Shown: positions 6,157 through 14,987 of the stretch, piece after piece
Layout of the letters: each line of letters starts with the position of its first letter
Position numbering within the stretch: the stretch's first letter is position 1
IMG/VR virus record: IMGVR_UViG_3300029397_000037
Location: 1 to 39,982 of that record
Source of the DNA: a virus
Length of the DNA: 39,982 nucleotides
Reading direction: 5' to 3' (one strand)
Made by a program: the position numbers and the translations under genes
The notes under the pieces: model-generated
The model's input: only the letters and a program-made list of their open reading frames with translations
Told to the model about the DNA's origin: nothing
Database searches by the model: none

Positions 6157-7203
6157 CTATGAGGCATTGGATTCATCGAGCACATACGGCCCAAACCTAA
6201 CCACCTCCTCCCCCACCCACTCATTAATCGCCAACAGCCGATCCTGCAGCGGCTTGACCTCATTCCGCGCGAACACTAGCGCAGCCTTCTCCACATCCCC
6301 AAAGCCCCCAGTGTTCGACGGAATGATCCCCATGAGCTGGGGCGGCACCCGATGCGCCGCGAGCTGGTCGTCGCGCGTCACGTTTTTGATGTTCCAGAAC
6401 TCATCCTTCGCCGCCACCTCTGACACCGGCAGAATCTGAATCCCCTCCTTCTTGCCGCCTGGCGCATACATGAACAGGTTGCGGAAGTTGCCAGGCCCCT
6501 TGGCCTGCTTAATCTTTTCCCGCAAATCATCAACATCTTCCTGCTTGTGCGCGGCGTCGGTCATGTACAGGATGAACCCGGCGTGTGAGCCGTTCTTGTA
6601 ATACCGCCGGCGGAACAGCGTTGCAGACTCATTCAGCCACGTTGCATTCAGCGACGACAGATATTCCGGCAACCCATACACCTCCTGGTTAATGTCCGGC
6701 TCCTGTAAATGGAAAATCGTGCCGTGAGCAAACTCGTGCGTCTCCTTCCATCCCTGCACAAAGTAGTACGTCGACAAGTCCACGCCTCGCCGCATGTACT
6801 TGGCCATCGCCGGCACCAGGCCCATGCTGGAACCCGCTAGGCTCAGTCGGTTCTCCAGATACCCGTTGCCAAACACCTGCCAGTCCAGAACAAGCCGCTC
6901 GAACGCCGCACGCGACAACAACGGGTGCGGAATGAACGTACTCACCAGGATATTGCGCTTCACATAGATCGCCGAGCTGTGATGCACCGCCGCGCGGAAG
7001 GACCGCGCCAAGCCATCTAACGGCAGTGGCGGCTCGAACCACTTCCCCGAGCGCATGCACTCCACGTAATCGAGCAGCTCGCGCCGGTCGAGTACCTCCG
7101 TGGGATCGCCAAACGAAAAGACCTCCGGGCGGGCCGCCTGGTCGTTGAGGTGCGAGACGGGCGTCGCTGCGCCGGCGGCCAGCCGATTCTTCTTGCGGCT
7201 CAT
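6157..7203 (-). CDS. Q: Portal protein, P2 gpQ family
   Basis: 348 residues from the ATG that overlaps the terminase stop (ATGA). It forms the dodecameric ring at the capsid vertex through which DNA is packaged and the tail attaches. Recognisable gpQ stretches include VFSFGDPTEVLDRRELLDY, the SGKWFEPPLPLDGLARSF region, HLQEPDINQEVYGLPEYL, RRRYYKNGSHAGFILYMTD and QLMGIIPSNTGGFGDVEKAA. Length matches P2 Q (about 344). It is the last gene of the leftward P-Q late operon; the hicAB operators follow immediately, so the cargo was inserted right behind it. Confidence 0.96.
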   Translation of the reverse strand: MSRKKNRLAAGAATPVSHLNDQAARPEVFSFGDPTEVLDRRELLDYVECMRSGKWFEPPLPLDGLARSFRAAVHHSSAIYVKRNILVSTFIPHPLLSRAAFERLVLDWQVFGNGYLENRLSLAGSSMGLVPAMAKYMRRGVDLSTYYFVQGWKETHEFAHGTIFHLQEPDINQEVYGLPEYLSSLNATWLNESATLFRRRYYKNGSHAGFILYMTDAAHKQEDVDDLREKIKQAKGPGNFRNLFMYAPGGKKEGIQILPVSEVAAKDEFWNIKNVTRDDQLAAHRVPPQLMGIIPSNTGGFGDVEKAALVFARNEVKPLQDRLLAINEWVGEEVVRFGPYVLDESNAS

Positions 7204-8987
7204 GAAAACTCCATAAAGCTGGTATTGGTCGAGGTCGCGCCTTCGAGGGGTTCGTACGAAAGCGCATGCATGCAGGCCCACGCCAGGTCGGCATGGCTGG
7301 TTTCCTCCGAGCGCCCCGCCTGATAGGTGACGCGCGCGCCGGAGGCGGTAACGGTTTTCTTTATCGACATGAACGACGCGGCAAAGTCCGTCCAACCGGC
7401 GTCGAATTCCAGCCGGCCCTTGCTGATGACGTCGTACGCCTTCAGCACCAGGTTCGTCTTCACATCCACGGAATACGAGAAGCCGTGCGCATCCGGCCTT
7501 GTCTTCGTCACGAGCTGGTAGACGGCGTCGCCAACGCCCGTGCGGTCGATCCCAATAAAGGCGACGTTGTAGCGAGAGCACACCCGCAAGATGGCGTTCG
7601 CCTGATCTTCAAAGTCGATGCCCTTAAACTGGTGTTTCTCCAGCACGCGGAACTTGCCATCGGGCACCGCCGGCGGCGCAAGCACCACAATCGCAGCGCT
7701 GTCACCAGTTGGCCCGCCCCCGTTGGGGTCGTACCCCAGCCACACCTCCCGAGTGCCGAACGGACGCGGCGCAAACGGCCGGAAGTCCACCCACTCCTCC
7801 CAGCTATCAACCATCCCGCGCGACAGCATCGACAGCGGAAAAACCGACGCCGTGTCATCCACAAACTGACACATCAGCAAGTTCGCGTAGTCCGGCTCGC
7901 TGTACTCCAAGCGAAGTTGGTCCAGGTCGAACAGATTGCAGCCGCCGCGCAGCGCATCCTCCACCGTCACGATCTGGCGCCACTGCCCATCCGCGCAGCG
8001 CAGGCCATCGCGCAGCGCCGCATGGCTCACGTCGATCTTGACCTGCCTGTCCTTCGCCTTCCCCCGGTTGAACAGCGCGCCCGACCAGAACGGATAGGCG
8101 TCATGCGCCAGGCTGGAAGGCGTCGAGAAATACGTCTGCCGCCAGTGCTTGTGGATCGCCATCCCAGAGGCGACCTTGCGCAGCTCCTGGAAGCGCGGCA
8201 CCCAGAAGTACTCGTCGAAATACAGGTTGCCGTGATAGCTCTGCGCCGTGCGCGCGTTCGTGCCCAGGAAGTACAGCGTGGCGCCGTTCGGCAGCACGAT
8301 GGGATCGCCCTTCAGCTCGACGCCGGCCGCGTCCTTGGCGAACTGCACCATGTACTGCTTAAACACGTGCGCCTGCGCCTTGCTGGCGGAAAGGAAGATC
8401 TGATTGCGCCCCGTCGTCAGCGCATCAATCAGCGCTTCACGCGCGAAATACCAGGTCGCCCCAATCTGGCGTGACTTCAAGATGTTGCGAATCCGCTCCG
8501 CCTCGCCCGCTCGGTGCCACACCTCCTGATACCCAAACAGTGAATCGCGGAAGGCCTCCTGCAACTGCTCCTGCTCTTCAGGGCTCATCGCATTGCGCTC
8601 CGCCTTCTTGCGCGGCCCCGCATTGCGGTTCGCCACCTTCGGGTTGAGGTCGGTCTCGTTGCCGCCATCGCGGTAGCGCTCGCGCCGTGCGACGTTGTTG
8701 AGCTGGCGGTTCAGCAGGTCGATCTCTTTGAAGTCCCGCCCCTCCTTCTGCTCCTTCGTCACCAGGCGCATCAAGCGCTCTTCAATCGTCAGCGCCACGC
8801 GTTCATCCGGCGTCGTGTCCGCCCATGCATCGCGGCGCTTCCAACTGTGCACCGTGACCGGCTTCACCTTGAGCATTTCCGCGATGCGCGCCACGCGGTA
8901 GCCCTGCCAATAGAGCGAACGCGCCACGCGGCGCGGGTCCATTTCCGGGTCGATTGAGAGAGAAGCGATAGGCGGCAACGTAGTCAT
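7200..8987 (-). CDS. P: Terminase large subunit (ATPase), P2 gpP family
   Basis: 595 residues, as in P2 P (about 590). An N-terminal helix-turn-helix (ARSLYWQGYRVARIAEML, then VTVHSWKRRD) is followed by the ATPase domain beginning near RNILKSRQIGATWYFARE and a nuclease-like RNase H-fold domain (WLGYDPNGGGPTGDSAAIVV, IDRTGVGDAV). It drives packaging of DNA cut at cos together with the gpM subunit. It is read leftward from the shared P/O control region and its stop overlaps the portal start by four bases. Confidence 0.96.
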   Translation of the reverse strand: MTTLPPIASLSIDPEMDPRRVARSLYWQGYRVARIAEMLKVKPVTVHSWKRRDAWADTTPDERVALTIEERLMRLVTKEQKEGRDFKEIDLLNRQLNNVARRERYRDGGNETDLNPKVANRNAGPRKKAERNAMSPEEQEQLQEAFRDSLFGYQEVWHRAGEAERIRNILKSRQIGATWYFAREALIDALTTGRNQIFLSASKAQAHVFKQYMVQFAKDAAGVELKGDPIVLPNGATLYFLGTNARTAQSYHGNLYFDEYFWVPRFQELRKVASGMAIHKHWRQTYFSTPSSLAHDAYPFWSGALFNRGKAKDRQVKIDVSHAALRDGLRCADGQWRQIVTVEDALRGGCNLFDLDQLRLEYSEPDYANLLMCQFVDDTASVFPLSMLSRGMVDSWEEWVDFRPFAPRPFGTREVWLGYDPNGGGPTGDSAAIVVLAPPAVPDGKFRVLEKHQFKGIDFEDQANAILRVCSRYNVAFIGIDRTGVGDAVYQLVTKTRPDAHGFSYSVDVKTNLVLKAYDVISKGRLEFDAGWTDFAASFMSIKKTVTASGARVTYQAGRSEETSHADLAWACMHALSYEPLEGATSTNTSFMEFS

Positions 8988-9028
8988 GCCGCAACGCTAC
9001 CGGCCGCGCGCGCGCGTGCCACGCGCTG

Positions 9029-9053
9029 CCTGTTGTCGCGCCGGTTCGCACAA
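9029..9053. promoter_or_regulatory. Ogr-type activator box between P and O (late promoters P_P/P_O)
   Basis: TGTTGT (9029-9034), 13 bases, ACAACA (9048-9053) lies in the 141-bp space between divergent genes P and O. P2 Ogr/Delta activators bind a TGTTGT/ACAACA dyad centred near -55 of late promoters. The same element with the same spacing occurs before V and before FI, so it is very likely the binding site of the Ogr-like protein encoded at 34947. Confidence 0.82.
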
Positions 9054-9128
9054 CACCAACGCGTTGCCCGCGCGATGCACGGCGCTGAAGATGACAGCAC
9101 CAACGAACCCCAGACCAACGAGGACAAC

Positions 9129-9959
9129 ATGGGCACCAAGGCCAACAGGTTCTTCCGCATCGCCACCGAAGGCGCCACCAGCGACGGCCGCATCATTGAT
9201 CGCAACATGCTCGTGCAGATGGCGAAGAACTACGACCCGAAGACGTACTCCGCGCGCATCAACATGGAGCACATCCGCGGCTATTCGCCGGCCGGCCCGT
9301 TCAAGGCCTACGGCGATGTCATTGCACTGAAGGCGGAAGAGCACGACGGCAAGATGGGCCTGTACGCACAGCTCGACCCCACCGATGAACTCGTCGCACT
9401 CACCAAGGCACGGCAGAAGATTTTTTCGTCGATGGAAGTGCAGCCGAGCTTCGCCGACACCAAAGAGGCCTACCTGGTCGGCCTGGCTGTCACCGACAAC
9501 CCCGCAAGCCTGGGCTGTGAAGTGCTGCAGTTCAGCGCCACCGCCAAGGTCAACCCGCTCGCGGCGCGCAAGCAAGACCCCGACAACGTCTTCACCGAAG
9601 CCGTGGAAGTCGACCTCGACTTCACCCTCGAGCAGCCCAGCGCCACCGCAGGCCTAGCCGACAGCATCAAGCGCCTGTTCTCGCGGCAGGCCAAAGCCGA
9701 GACCGGCAACGATGCCCGCTTCTCCGACGTGCAGGACGCCGTGCAGACCATCGCCACTCAGGTGCAGTCGCTGGGCGACCAGTTCACCGCAGGCCTCAAC
9801 ACGATCAACAACCAGTTGGCCGAGTTCAAGGCCCAAGCCGACGAGCGCGACAAGGCCTTCAACACCCTTAAGCAAGGCTTGGAAAACACGCCCGCCTTCA
9901 GCGCCCGGCCGCCCGCCACCGGCGGCGACGGTACCGCCGACATCAAGACCGACTGCTGA
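9129..9959 (+). CDS. O: Capsid scaffolding protein/protease, P2 gpO family
   Basis: 276 residues (P2 O is 284). It scaffolds the procapsid and its N-terminal serine protease matures capsid proteins. I chose the ATG giving MGTKANRFFRIATEG because P2 O starts at the equivalent point; an in-frame ATG 96 bases upstream would run through the late promoter region. Conserved motifs: NMEHIRGYSPAGPFKAYGDV (catalytic His region), FSSMEVQPSFADT (catalytic Ser region) and YLVGLAVTDNPASLG. The C-terminus (about 170-260) is helical, as expected for the scaffold part. First gene of the rightward O-N-M-L operon. Confidence 0.94.
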   Translation: MGTKANRFFRIATEGATSDGRIIDRNMLVQMAKNYDPKTYSARINMEHIRGYSPAGPFKAYGDVIALKAEEHDGKMGLYAQLDPTDELVALTKARQKIFSSMEVQPSFADTKEAYLVGLAVTDNPASLGCEVLQFSATAKVNPLAARKQDPDNVFTEAVEVDLDFTLEQPSATAGLADSIKRLFSRQAKAETGNDARFSDVQDAVQTIATQVQSLGDQFTAGLNTINNQLAEFKAQADERDKAFNTLKQGLENTPAFSARPPATGGDGTADIKTDC

Positions 9960-10002
9960 CCCGGCCACCGCCGCACAACCCGACCAACACCCGGAGCACC
10001 CC

Positions 10003-11040
10003 ATGCGTAACGATACCCGCCGCCTCTACGACGCCTACACGGCCGAAATCGCCAAACTGAATGGCGTCAGCCGCGTCGACACCAAGTTCTCGGTCAATCC
10101 GACCGTGCAGCAGCGTCTGGAAACAAAGATTCAGGAATCCAGCCAGTTCCTGTCCAAGGTGAACATCCATGGCGTCTCGGAACAGGAAGGCGAAAAGATC
10201 GGCCTGGGCGTGTCCGGCCCCATCGCCAGCACGACAGATACCACCAAGCAAGACCGCGAAACGGCGGACCTGTCGACGCTCGACGCCATCGGCTACCGCT
10301 GCGAGCAAACCAACTCGGATACCCACATCACGTACCGAAAGCTCGACGCCTGGGCCAAGTTCAAGGACTTCCAGACCCGCATCCGCGACGCCATCATCAA
10401 GCGCCAGGCACTGGACCGCATGGTCATCGGCTTCCACGGCATCAAGCGCGTGCCCACATCCGACCGTGCGACCAACCCGCTGTTGCAGGACGTCAACAAA
10501 GGCTGGCTGCAGCACATCCGTGAAGGCGCCCCGCAGCGCGTGATGACGCACGACGGCAAGAACGCAGACAAGATCGTCATCGGCGGCGACGGCTCCGCAT
10601 ACGAAAACCTGGATGCGCTGGTCTTCGACATGGCGGGCAACCTCATGGAGCCCTGGTACGCAGAAGACCCAGAGCTGGTCGTCGTGTGCGGCCGGGAGCT
10701 GCTGGCCGACAAGTACTTCCCCATCATCAACCAGCCCAACCGCCCGACGGACACGCTCGCGCTGGACTTGATCGTCAGCCAGAAACGCATCGGCAACCTG
10801 CCGGCCGTGCGCGTGCCCTACTTCCCGGCCAACGGCCTGCTGCTGACGCGGCTCGACAACCTGTCCATCTACTACCAGGAAGGCACCCGCCGCCGCACCA
10901 TCGTCGACAACGCCAAGCGTGACCGCATCGAGAACTACGAATCCAGCAACGACGCGTATGTCGTGGAAGAGCTGGGCTGCGTGGCAATGGCTGAGAACGT
11001 CCATATCACTGGCGCAGCACCAAAGGCGGGCGAGAAATGA
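10003..11040 (+). CDS. N: Major capsid protein, P2 gpN family
   Basis: 345 residues (P2 N 357). Forms the icosahedral shell; in P2 the precursor is cut at its N-terminus by gpO. The start giving MRNDTRRLYDAYTAEIAKLNG follows the O stop by 43 bases. Conserved stretches include FSVNPTVQQRLETKIQESS, the GLGVSGPIASTTDT loop, LDRMVIGFHG and LPAVRVPYFPANGLLLTRLD. A longer in-frame extension upstream overlaps O and is not coding. Its stop overlaps the gpM start (ATGA). Confidence 0.96.
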   Translation: MRNDTRRLYDAYTAEIAKLNGVSRVDTKFSVNPTVQQRLETKIQESSQFLSKVNIHGVSEQEGEKIGLGVSGPIASTTDTTKQDRETADLSTLDAIGYRCEQTNSDTHITYRKLDAWAKFKDFQTRIRDAIIKRQALDRMVIGFHGIKRVPTSDRATNPLLQDVNKGWLQHIREGAPQRVMTHDGKNADKIVIGGDGSAYENLDALVFDMAGNLMEPWYAEDPELVVVCGRELLADKYFPIINQPNRPTDTLALDLIVSQKRIGNLPAVRVPYFPANGLLLTRLDNLSIYYQEGTRRRTIVDNAKRDRIENYESSNDAYVVEELGCVAMAENVHITGAAPKAGEK

Positions 11041-11759
11041 CCAGCCCCGCCCGCAACCACTTCCTGCGGGCCTCCGCCGCCCTGGCGGCGCAGGCCGAGC
11101 AGGAAGCCAACCCGCTGCGCCACGCCAACGGCTACGAGCTGATGCTCGCGCAGCTCGCCGAGCACAAGCGCCAGCTCAAGCAGGTGCAGTCCGTCGAGCG
11201 CAAGGCGGACACCAAGCGCCGCATGCTCCCCGAGTACGCGGCCTGGGTGGAAGGCGTGCTGCAGGCCGACAGTGGCACGCAAGACGACATCTTCATGACA
11301 GTCCTCGTCTGGCGCATCGACGTGGGCGACTTCGCCGGCGCCCTGCCGCTGGCCGAATACGCCATCCGCCACAAGCTGGCGATGCCCGATCAGTACCAGC
11401 GCACCACCGCCTGCCTCATCGCAGAGGAGTTCGCCAACATGGTCTTGAAAGACCCGGCCGCCATCCAGTCGGCCGACGTTGAAGCGCTCGTCGAGGTGGA
11501 AGCGCTCGTGCGCGACCAGGACATGCCCGATGAAGTGCGCGCCAAGCTGCACAAGGCGCTCGGCTACATCATTGCGGCGGTGGCGACCGGTCACGACCAG
11601 GCCACGGCCAACGCCTGCCGCGAAGAAGCCCTCGCGCACCTGCGCCGCGCGCTGGAGCTGCACGACAAATCCGGCGTGAAGAAAGACATCGAGCGCATCG
11701 AGCGCGACATCAAGAACGCAGCCGCTGCCGGCACCAAGAATCGCACCGGCAAAAGCTGA
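11037..11759 (+). CDS. M: Terminase small subunit/endonuclease, P2 gpM family
   Basis: 240 residues (P2 M 247), helical and charged. In P2, M is the DNA-cutting terminase subunit that works with gpP at cos. Recognisable features are ELMLAQLAEHKRQLKQVQS, then MTVLVWRIDVGDFAGALPLA and the RTTACLIAEEFA segment. It is translationally coupled to N by an ATGA overlap. About 100 non-coding bases separate it from L. Confidence 0.93.
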   Translation: MTSPARNHFLRASAALAAQAEQEANPLRHANGYELMLAQLAEHKRQLKQVQSVERKADTKRRMLPEYAAWVEGVLQADSGTQDDIFMTVLVWRIDVGDFAGALPLAEYAIRHKLAMPDQYQRTTACLIAEEFANMVLKDPAAIQSADVEALVEVEALVRDQDMPDEVRAKLHKALGYIIAAVATGHDQATANACREEALAHLRRALELHDKSGVKKDIERIERDIKNAAAAGTKNRTGKS

Positions 11760-11855
11760 CACCGAGCGTGACCCCGCGCATCAGGCGGCACGGGGCAGTC
11801 TTCCGGCGTGCCGCGAAGCCTCGCCCCGTCCACCGCCTCCCAGCCCACTGAACCC

Positions 11856-12335
11856 ATGTCCTCCTTCATCGCAGCCGCATCCGTACCGCAGCCCGCCGTG
11901 GCAGGCGGCCCGCCCATCGCCAACGACGGCTTCTTCCCCGACATCGACGTCGACCAGGCCTACGCCGCCATGCGCCTGGACGGCACCGTCACGCAACAGC
12001 GCATGCGCGCAGCACTGGTCGAGGCGGTGATTTCCGTCAATGACGAGCTGGAGGCCTGGAAGGTCGCGCAGGTCTCGTTTGGTCGGAACAGGCTGGCCGC
12101 AGTGCCCGCGCCCAAGATCGACGGCGAAAGCGCCCATCTGCACCGCTACCGGCGCGCCGTGCACTGCCTGGCCGCCGCCTGGCTCATCGAGCGCTACCGC
12201 ACCTTCGACGCCACCGCCGCCGGCGACCGCAAGGCTGAAGCCGAAAACCTGGGCGTTGACGATCTGCGCCGCGACGCCCGCTGGGCCATCAGCGACATCA
12301 AGGGCGCTGCCCGCACCACCGTCGAGCTCATCTGA
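11856..12335 (+). CDS. L: Head completion/stabilization protein, P2 gpL family
   Basis: 159 residues (P2 L 169). Closes the filled head before tail joining. The typical core is visible: NDGFFPDIDVDQAYAAMRLD, then VTQQRMRAALVEAVISVNDEL and YRRAVHCLAAAWLIERYR. The chosen ATG (MSSFIAAAS) follows the family start; an in-frame ATG 48 bases upstream adds an unconserved Pro/Ser-rich leader. Its TGA overlaps the ATG of X (TGATG). Confidence 0.93.
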   Translation: MSSFIAAASVPQPAVAGGPPIANDGFFPDIDVDQAYAAMRLDGTVTQQRMRAALVEAVISVNDELEAWKVAQVSFGRNRLAAVPAPKIDGESAHLHRYRRAVHCLAAAWLIERYRTFDATAAGDRKAEAENLGVDDLRRDARWAISDIKGAARTTVELI

Positions 12336-12538
12336 TGCGCGTGCGAGCCATCCAGGGCGACACGGTCGATGCCATCTGCCACCGCGTCTACGGCCGCACC
12401 GCAGGCGTCACAGAAGCCGTCTTGGCCGCCAACCCAGGCATTGCCGATCTTGGCCCCGTCCTGCCCCACGGCACCGAACTCGTCATGCCCGACATCTCCC
12501 CGCAGCCGGCCATGCAAATGGTCCAGCTCTGGGACTGA
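12335..12538 (+). CDS. X: Tail protein X, P2 gpX family (LysM-like)
   Basis: 67 residues, same as P2 X. A small LysM-like fold: RAIQGDTVDAICHRVYG, then VLAANPGIADLGPVLPHG, then LVMPDI. An essential tail component in P2. It overlaps the L stop by one base and is followed 14 bases later by the first holin-like gene. Confidence 0.94.
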   Translation: MRVRAIQGDTVDAICHRVYGRTAGVTEAVLAANPGIADLGPVLPHGTELVMPDISPQPAMQMVQLWD

Positions 12539-12552
12539 CCACAAGGAACCCA

Positions 12553-12948
12553 ATGGCTGAACCCATCTCCACCGGCTCCACCGCCACCCTCGCCGTCACG
12601 GGCGTGGGCGCGTTGTCCCTGCTGCCAGGCGTCGACCCGGGCACCGTGCTGGGCGCCTTCGCCGGCGCCGCTGTCTTCGTGCTCAACAGCGGCGAGCTCG
12701 GCACCGTCAAGAAGCTCGGCTTTCTGGCCGCGTCCATCGTCGCAGGGCTGCTGTCCGCGCCGCTGTCGGCCGCGCTCATCGCCAAGGCCCTGCCCACCAA
12801 TACCGAAGTCAGCCACGCCGTGGGCGCGCTGGTCGCCTCCACCGTCGTGGTGAAGCTGCTCCTGGCTCTCATCCGCCTGGCAGACAACAGCGACCGCCTC
12901 TTCGCCTCGCTCAAGGGCGGCGCAGACAAGGGAGGCAAGCAACCATGA
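12553..12948 (+). CDS. Putative holin-type membrane protein (first of two)
   Basis: 131 residues with an N-terminal hydrophobic stretch (about 10-45), a second (about 55-80) and a third (about 85-110), and a Lys/Gly-rich cytoplasmic tail (KGGADKGGKQP). P2-like phages of Burkholderia and Ralstonia carry a pair of small membrane proteins between X and the endolysin; one is the holin and the other may be an antiholin. RBS AAGGAA precedes the ATG. Its stop overlaps the next start (ATGA). Confidence 0.82.
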   Translation: MAEPISTGSTATLAVTGVGALSLLPGVDPGTVLGAFAGAAVFVLNSGELGTVKKLGFLAASIVAGLLSAPLSAALIAKALPTNTEVSHAVGALVASTVVVKLLLALIRLADNSDRLFASLKGGADKGGKQP

Positions 12949-13256
12949 AAACGCTCTTCATCGTGCAGGCCGCGTTGTGCGCCCTGATCGCCCTGCGGCT
13001 GCTTCTGTTCAAGCGCGACGGCGCCGCGCACCGGCCGTGGGCGTCACGCCTGGCGTACGGCCTGGTCGTGCTCGCCGGCGCCGTCACCATCAGCGTGCTA
13101 TTCGGGCGGTATGACTGGGCGCTCGCCGCACAGAACGGCATCACCGCCGTGCTGTGCGTCGCCGTCTACGCCGTGCGCGGCAACGTGGTCGAGCTTTTCC
13201 GCATGGGCGGCGCACGGCAGGGTTGGTTTGTTCGCATCCTGCGGAGGTCCGCATGA
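12945..13256 (+). CDS. Three-helix phage holin (PF05449-like)
   Basis: 103 residues with three hydrophobic segments (about 4-22, 33-55, 62-82), matching the small three-TM holins found next to muramidases in this phage group. It would make the membrane lesion that releases the endolysin and sets lysis time. Overlaps both neighbours by ATGA, so the membrane pair and endolysin are co-translated. Confidence 0.82.
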   Translation: MKTLFIVQAALCALIALRLLLFKRDGAAHRPWASRLAYGLVVLAGAVTISVLFGRYDWALAAQNGITAVLCVAVYAVRGNVVELFRMGGARQGWFVRILRRSA

Positions 13257-14059
13257 CGATCCTGCGAGAAGGCATGGTCGGCGCTGCTGTGTTGGAGTTG
13301 CAGCGGCTGCTCTCCGCCAACGGCTTCACTGCCCCGGACACCGCGGTCTACTGCGCAGACACCGCCGCCGCCGTGCGCGTGGCACAGATCCGTTTCGGCC
13401 TGGTGGTCGACGGCATTGCCGGCCCCAAGACCATGGCAGCGCTGCAGTCCGGCGCGCGCAACATCCGCCACCTGACGGCCGCCGACCTGCAGGCCGCCGC
13501 TGAAACGCTCGACGTGCCTCTGGCCGCCATCCGCGCCGTCAACGAGGTCGAAAGCCTTGGCAACGGCTTCCTGCCGGACGGCCGCCCGGTCATCCTGTTC
13601 GAGCGGCACATCATGCATCGACAACTCCAACGCGCCGGCAAAGACGCCGACGCCCTGGCGCGCCAGTTTCCCAACCTGGTCAACCCCAAGCGCGGCGGCT
13701 ACGTCGGCAACGCCGGCGAACACATGCGCCTGGCGCGCGCCATCCAGATCGACGAAGACTGCGCCCTCGCCTCGGCCAGTTGGGGTTCCTTCCAGATCAT
13801 GGGGTTTCACTGGAACCTGCTCGACTACCCCAGCGTGCAGCACTTCGTCGCCTCCATGCGCACCAGCGAGGCGGCGCAGCTCGATGCGTTCGTGCGCTTC
13901 GTCAAAGCAGAAGCCACCCTGCTCAAGGCGCTGCGCGCCTGCAAATGGCCCACCTTCGCCAGGCTGTACAACGGCCCCGGCTACAAAGCCAACCTGTACG
14001 ACGTCAAACTCGCCCGCGCCTTCGACCGCTACCAAGCCAAAGAAGAGGCCGCAGCATGA
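13253..14059 (+). CDS. Endolysin, N-acetylmuramidase with N-terminal peptidoglycan-binding domain
   Basis: 268 residues. Residues ~1-65 are a PG_binding_1 domain (VLELQRLLSANGF, FGLVVDGIAGPKTMAALQ). The rest is the muramidase domain of PF11860 type: AIRAVNEVESLGNGF contains the likely catalytic Glu, followed by VILFERHIMHRQL, ASASWGSFQIMGFHW and FARLYNGPGY. It degrades host peptidoglycan at lysis. GGAGG precedes the ATG. The fold differs from the P2 K endolysin. No signal peptide is seen, so export relies on the holin. Confidence 0.93.
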   Translation: MTILREGMVGAAVLELQRLLSANGFTAPDTAVYCADTAAAVRVAQIRFGLVVDGIAGPKTMAALQSGARNIRHLTAADLQAAAETLDVPLAAIRAVNEVESLGNGFLPDGRPVILFERHIMHRQLQRAGKDADALARQFPNLVNPKRGGYVGNAGEHMRLARAIQIDEDCALASASWGSFQIMGFHWNLLDYPSVQHFVASMRTSEAAQLDAFVRFVKAEATLLKALRACKWPTFARLYNGPGYKANLYDVKLARAFDRYQAKEEAAA

Positions 14060-14556
14060 CCCGCCCCGTCGCCCTGCTCACCGGCGCTGCGGTCGCCGCA
14101 GGCTTGGCCTGGTGGGCCACCGCCAGCTACAACGCCGCAGTGCAGCGCGCCAGCCTGGCAGAAGCCACCGCCGCCACCCTGCGCAAGCAGCTTCACAACG
14201 CCCAGGGCGCCACCGTCACCGTCACGCAGTACGTCGACCGCGAGCGCGTCATCCGCCTCAAGGGCGACACCATCATCAAGGAAGTCCCCCGCTATGTCCC
14301 CGTTCAAGCTGACGCTGCCTGCGTTGTCCCTCGCGGCTTTGTGCGCCTGCACGACGCCGCAGCCGCCGGCACCGTGCCAAATCCAGATACCGGAGATGCT
14401 GATGCGGCCCCCTCAGACGTTGCGCTCTCTACCGTCGCCGGCACCGTCGCTGCCAACTACACCGACTGCCACGTCGACGCCGCGCGACTGACCAGCCTGC
14501 AGCAGACGCTGCGCGATCAGGGCGTGACCATCATCGGGGAGCCGACCGCGCCATGA
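14056..14556 (+). CDS. Rz/LysB-like inner-membrane spanin
   Basis: 166 residues: a short N-terminal membrane anchor (about 5-22), then a helical, charged periplasmic part (RASLAEATAATLRKQLHNAQ) with TVTVTQYVDRERVIRLKG, ending in another helix (LTSLQQTLRDQG). This is the layout of an i-spanin. It follows the endolysin with an ATGA overlap and contains the Rz1-like lipoprotein gene in another frame. The pair would fuse inner and outer membranes in the last step of lysis. Confidence 0.86.
   Translation: MTRPVALLTGAAVAAGLAWWATASYNAAVQRASLAEATAATLRKQLHNAQGATVTVTQYVDRERVIRLKGDTIIKEVPRYVPVQADAACVVPRGFVRLHDAAAAGTVPNPDTGDADAAPSDVALSTVAGTVAANYTDCHVDAARLTSLQQTLRDQGVTIIGEPTAP
14294..14491 (+). CDS. Rz1/LysC-like outer-membrane lipoprotein spanin, nested in Rz
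   Basis: 65 residues in a different frame, wholly inside the Rz-like gene. A lysine-containing signal peptide (MSPFKLTLPALSLAAL) ends in a lipobox (LCAC, Cys19), and the mature part is Pro-rich (TTPQPPAP, PSPAPSLPTTPT), as in Rz1 proteins. Full nesting of Rz1 in Rz is classic for lambda-type spanins. Confidence 0.85.
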   Translation: MSPFKLTLPALSLAALCACTTPQPPAPCQIQIPEMLMRPPQTLRSLPSPAPSLPTTPTATSTPRD

Positions 14557-14987
14557 TGAAACCCAACAGCCTGCGCGAAGCCCTCACGGCCGCCGTGCCC
14601 TACCTGGCTGCGCACCCCGATGCGCTGCATGTCTTTGTCGATGAAGGAAACGTGGTCGGCACCGGCGCTCGGTCACTCGGCTTCGAATACCGATACACGC
14701 TGACGTTGATCGTGACCGACTACCCCGACAGCTCCGACACCGTCGTCGTGCCCGTCCTGGCCTGGCTGCGCACCAACCAGCCCGACGCCTTCACCAACCC
14801 CGACAAGCGCGAAGACGCTTTCAAGTTCGAGGCCGAGATCCTGAACCACACGACCGCCGATATCTCCATCAAGCTGAAGCTGACCGAGCGGGTCACGGTG
14901 AAGGTGGATGGCAAGGGCTACCAGGTGGAACACCACCCGGAACCGGTCAACGAAGACGACGACCCTGCGACATGGAGGCCTGCGTGA
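14553..14987 (+). CDS. R: Tail completion protein, P2 gpR family
   Basis: 144 residues (P2 R 155). Needed for tail completion. Family features: SLREALTAAVPYLAAHPDAL, then FEYRYTLTLIVTDYP and AWLRTNQPDAF. Two adjacent Met codons (14553, 14556) can serve as start; the first overlaps the Rz stop. It has an acidic C-terminus. Overlaps S by four bases (GTGA). Confidence 0.9.
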   Translation: MMKPNSLREALTAAVPYLAAHPDALHVFVDEGNVVGTGARSLGFEYRYTLTLIVTDYPDSSDTVVVPVLAWLRTNQPDAFTNPDKREDAFKFEAEILNHTTADISIKLKLTERVTVKVDGKGYQVEHHPEPVNEDDDPATWRPA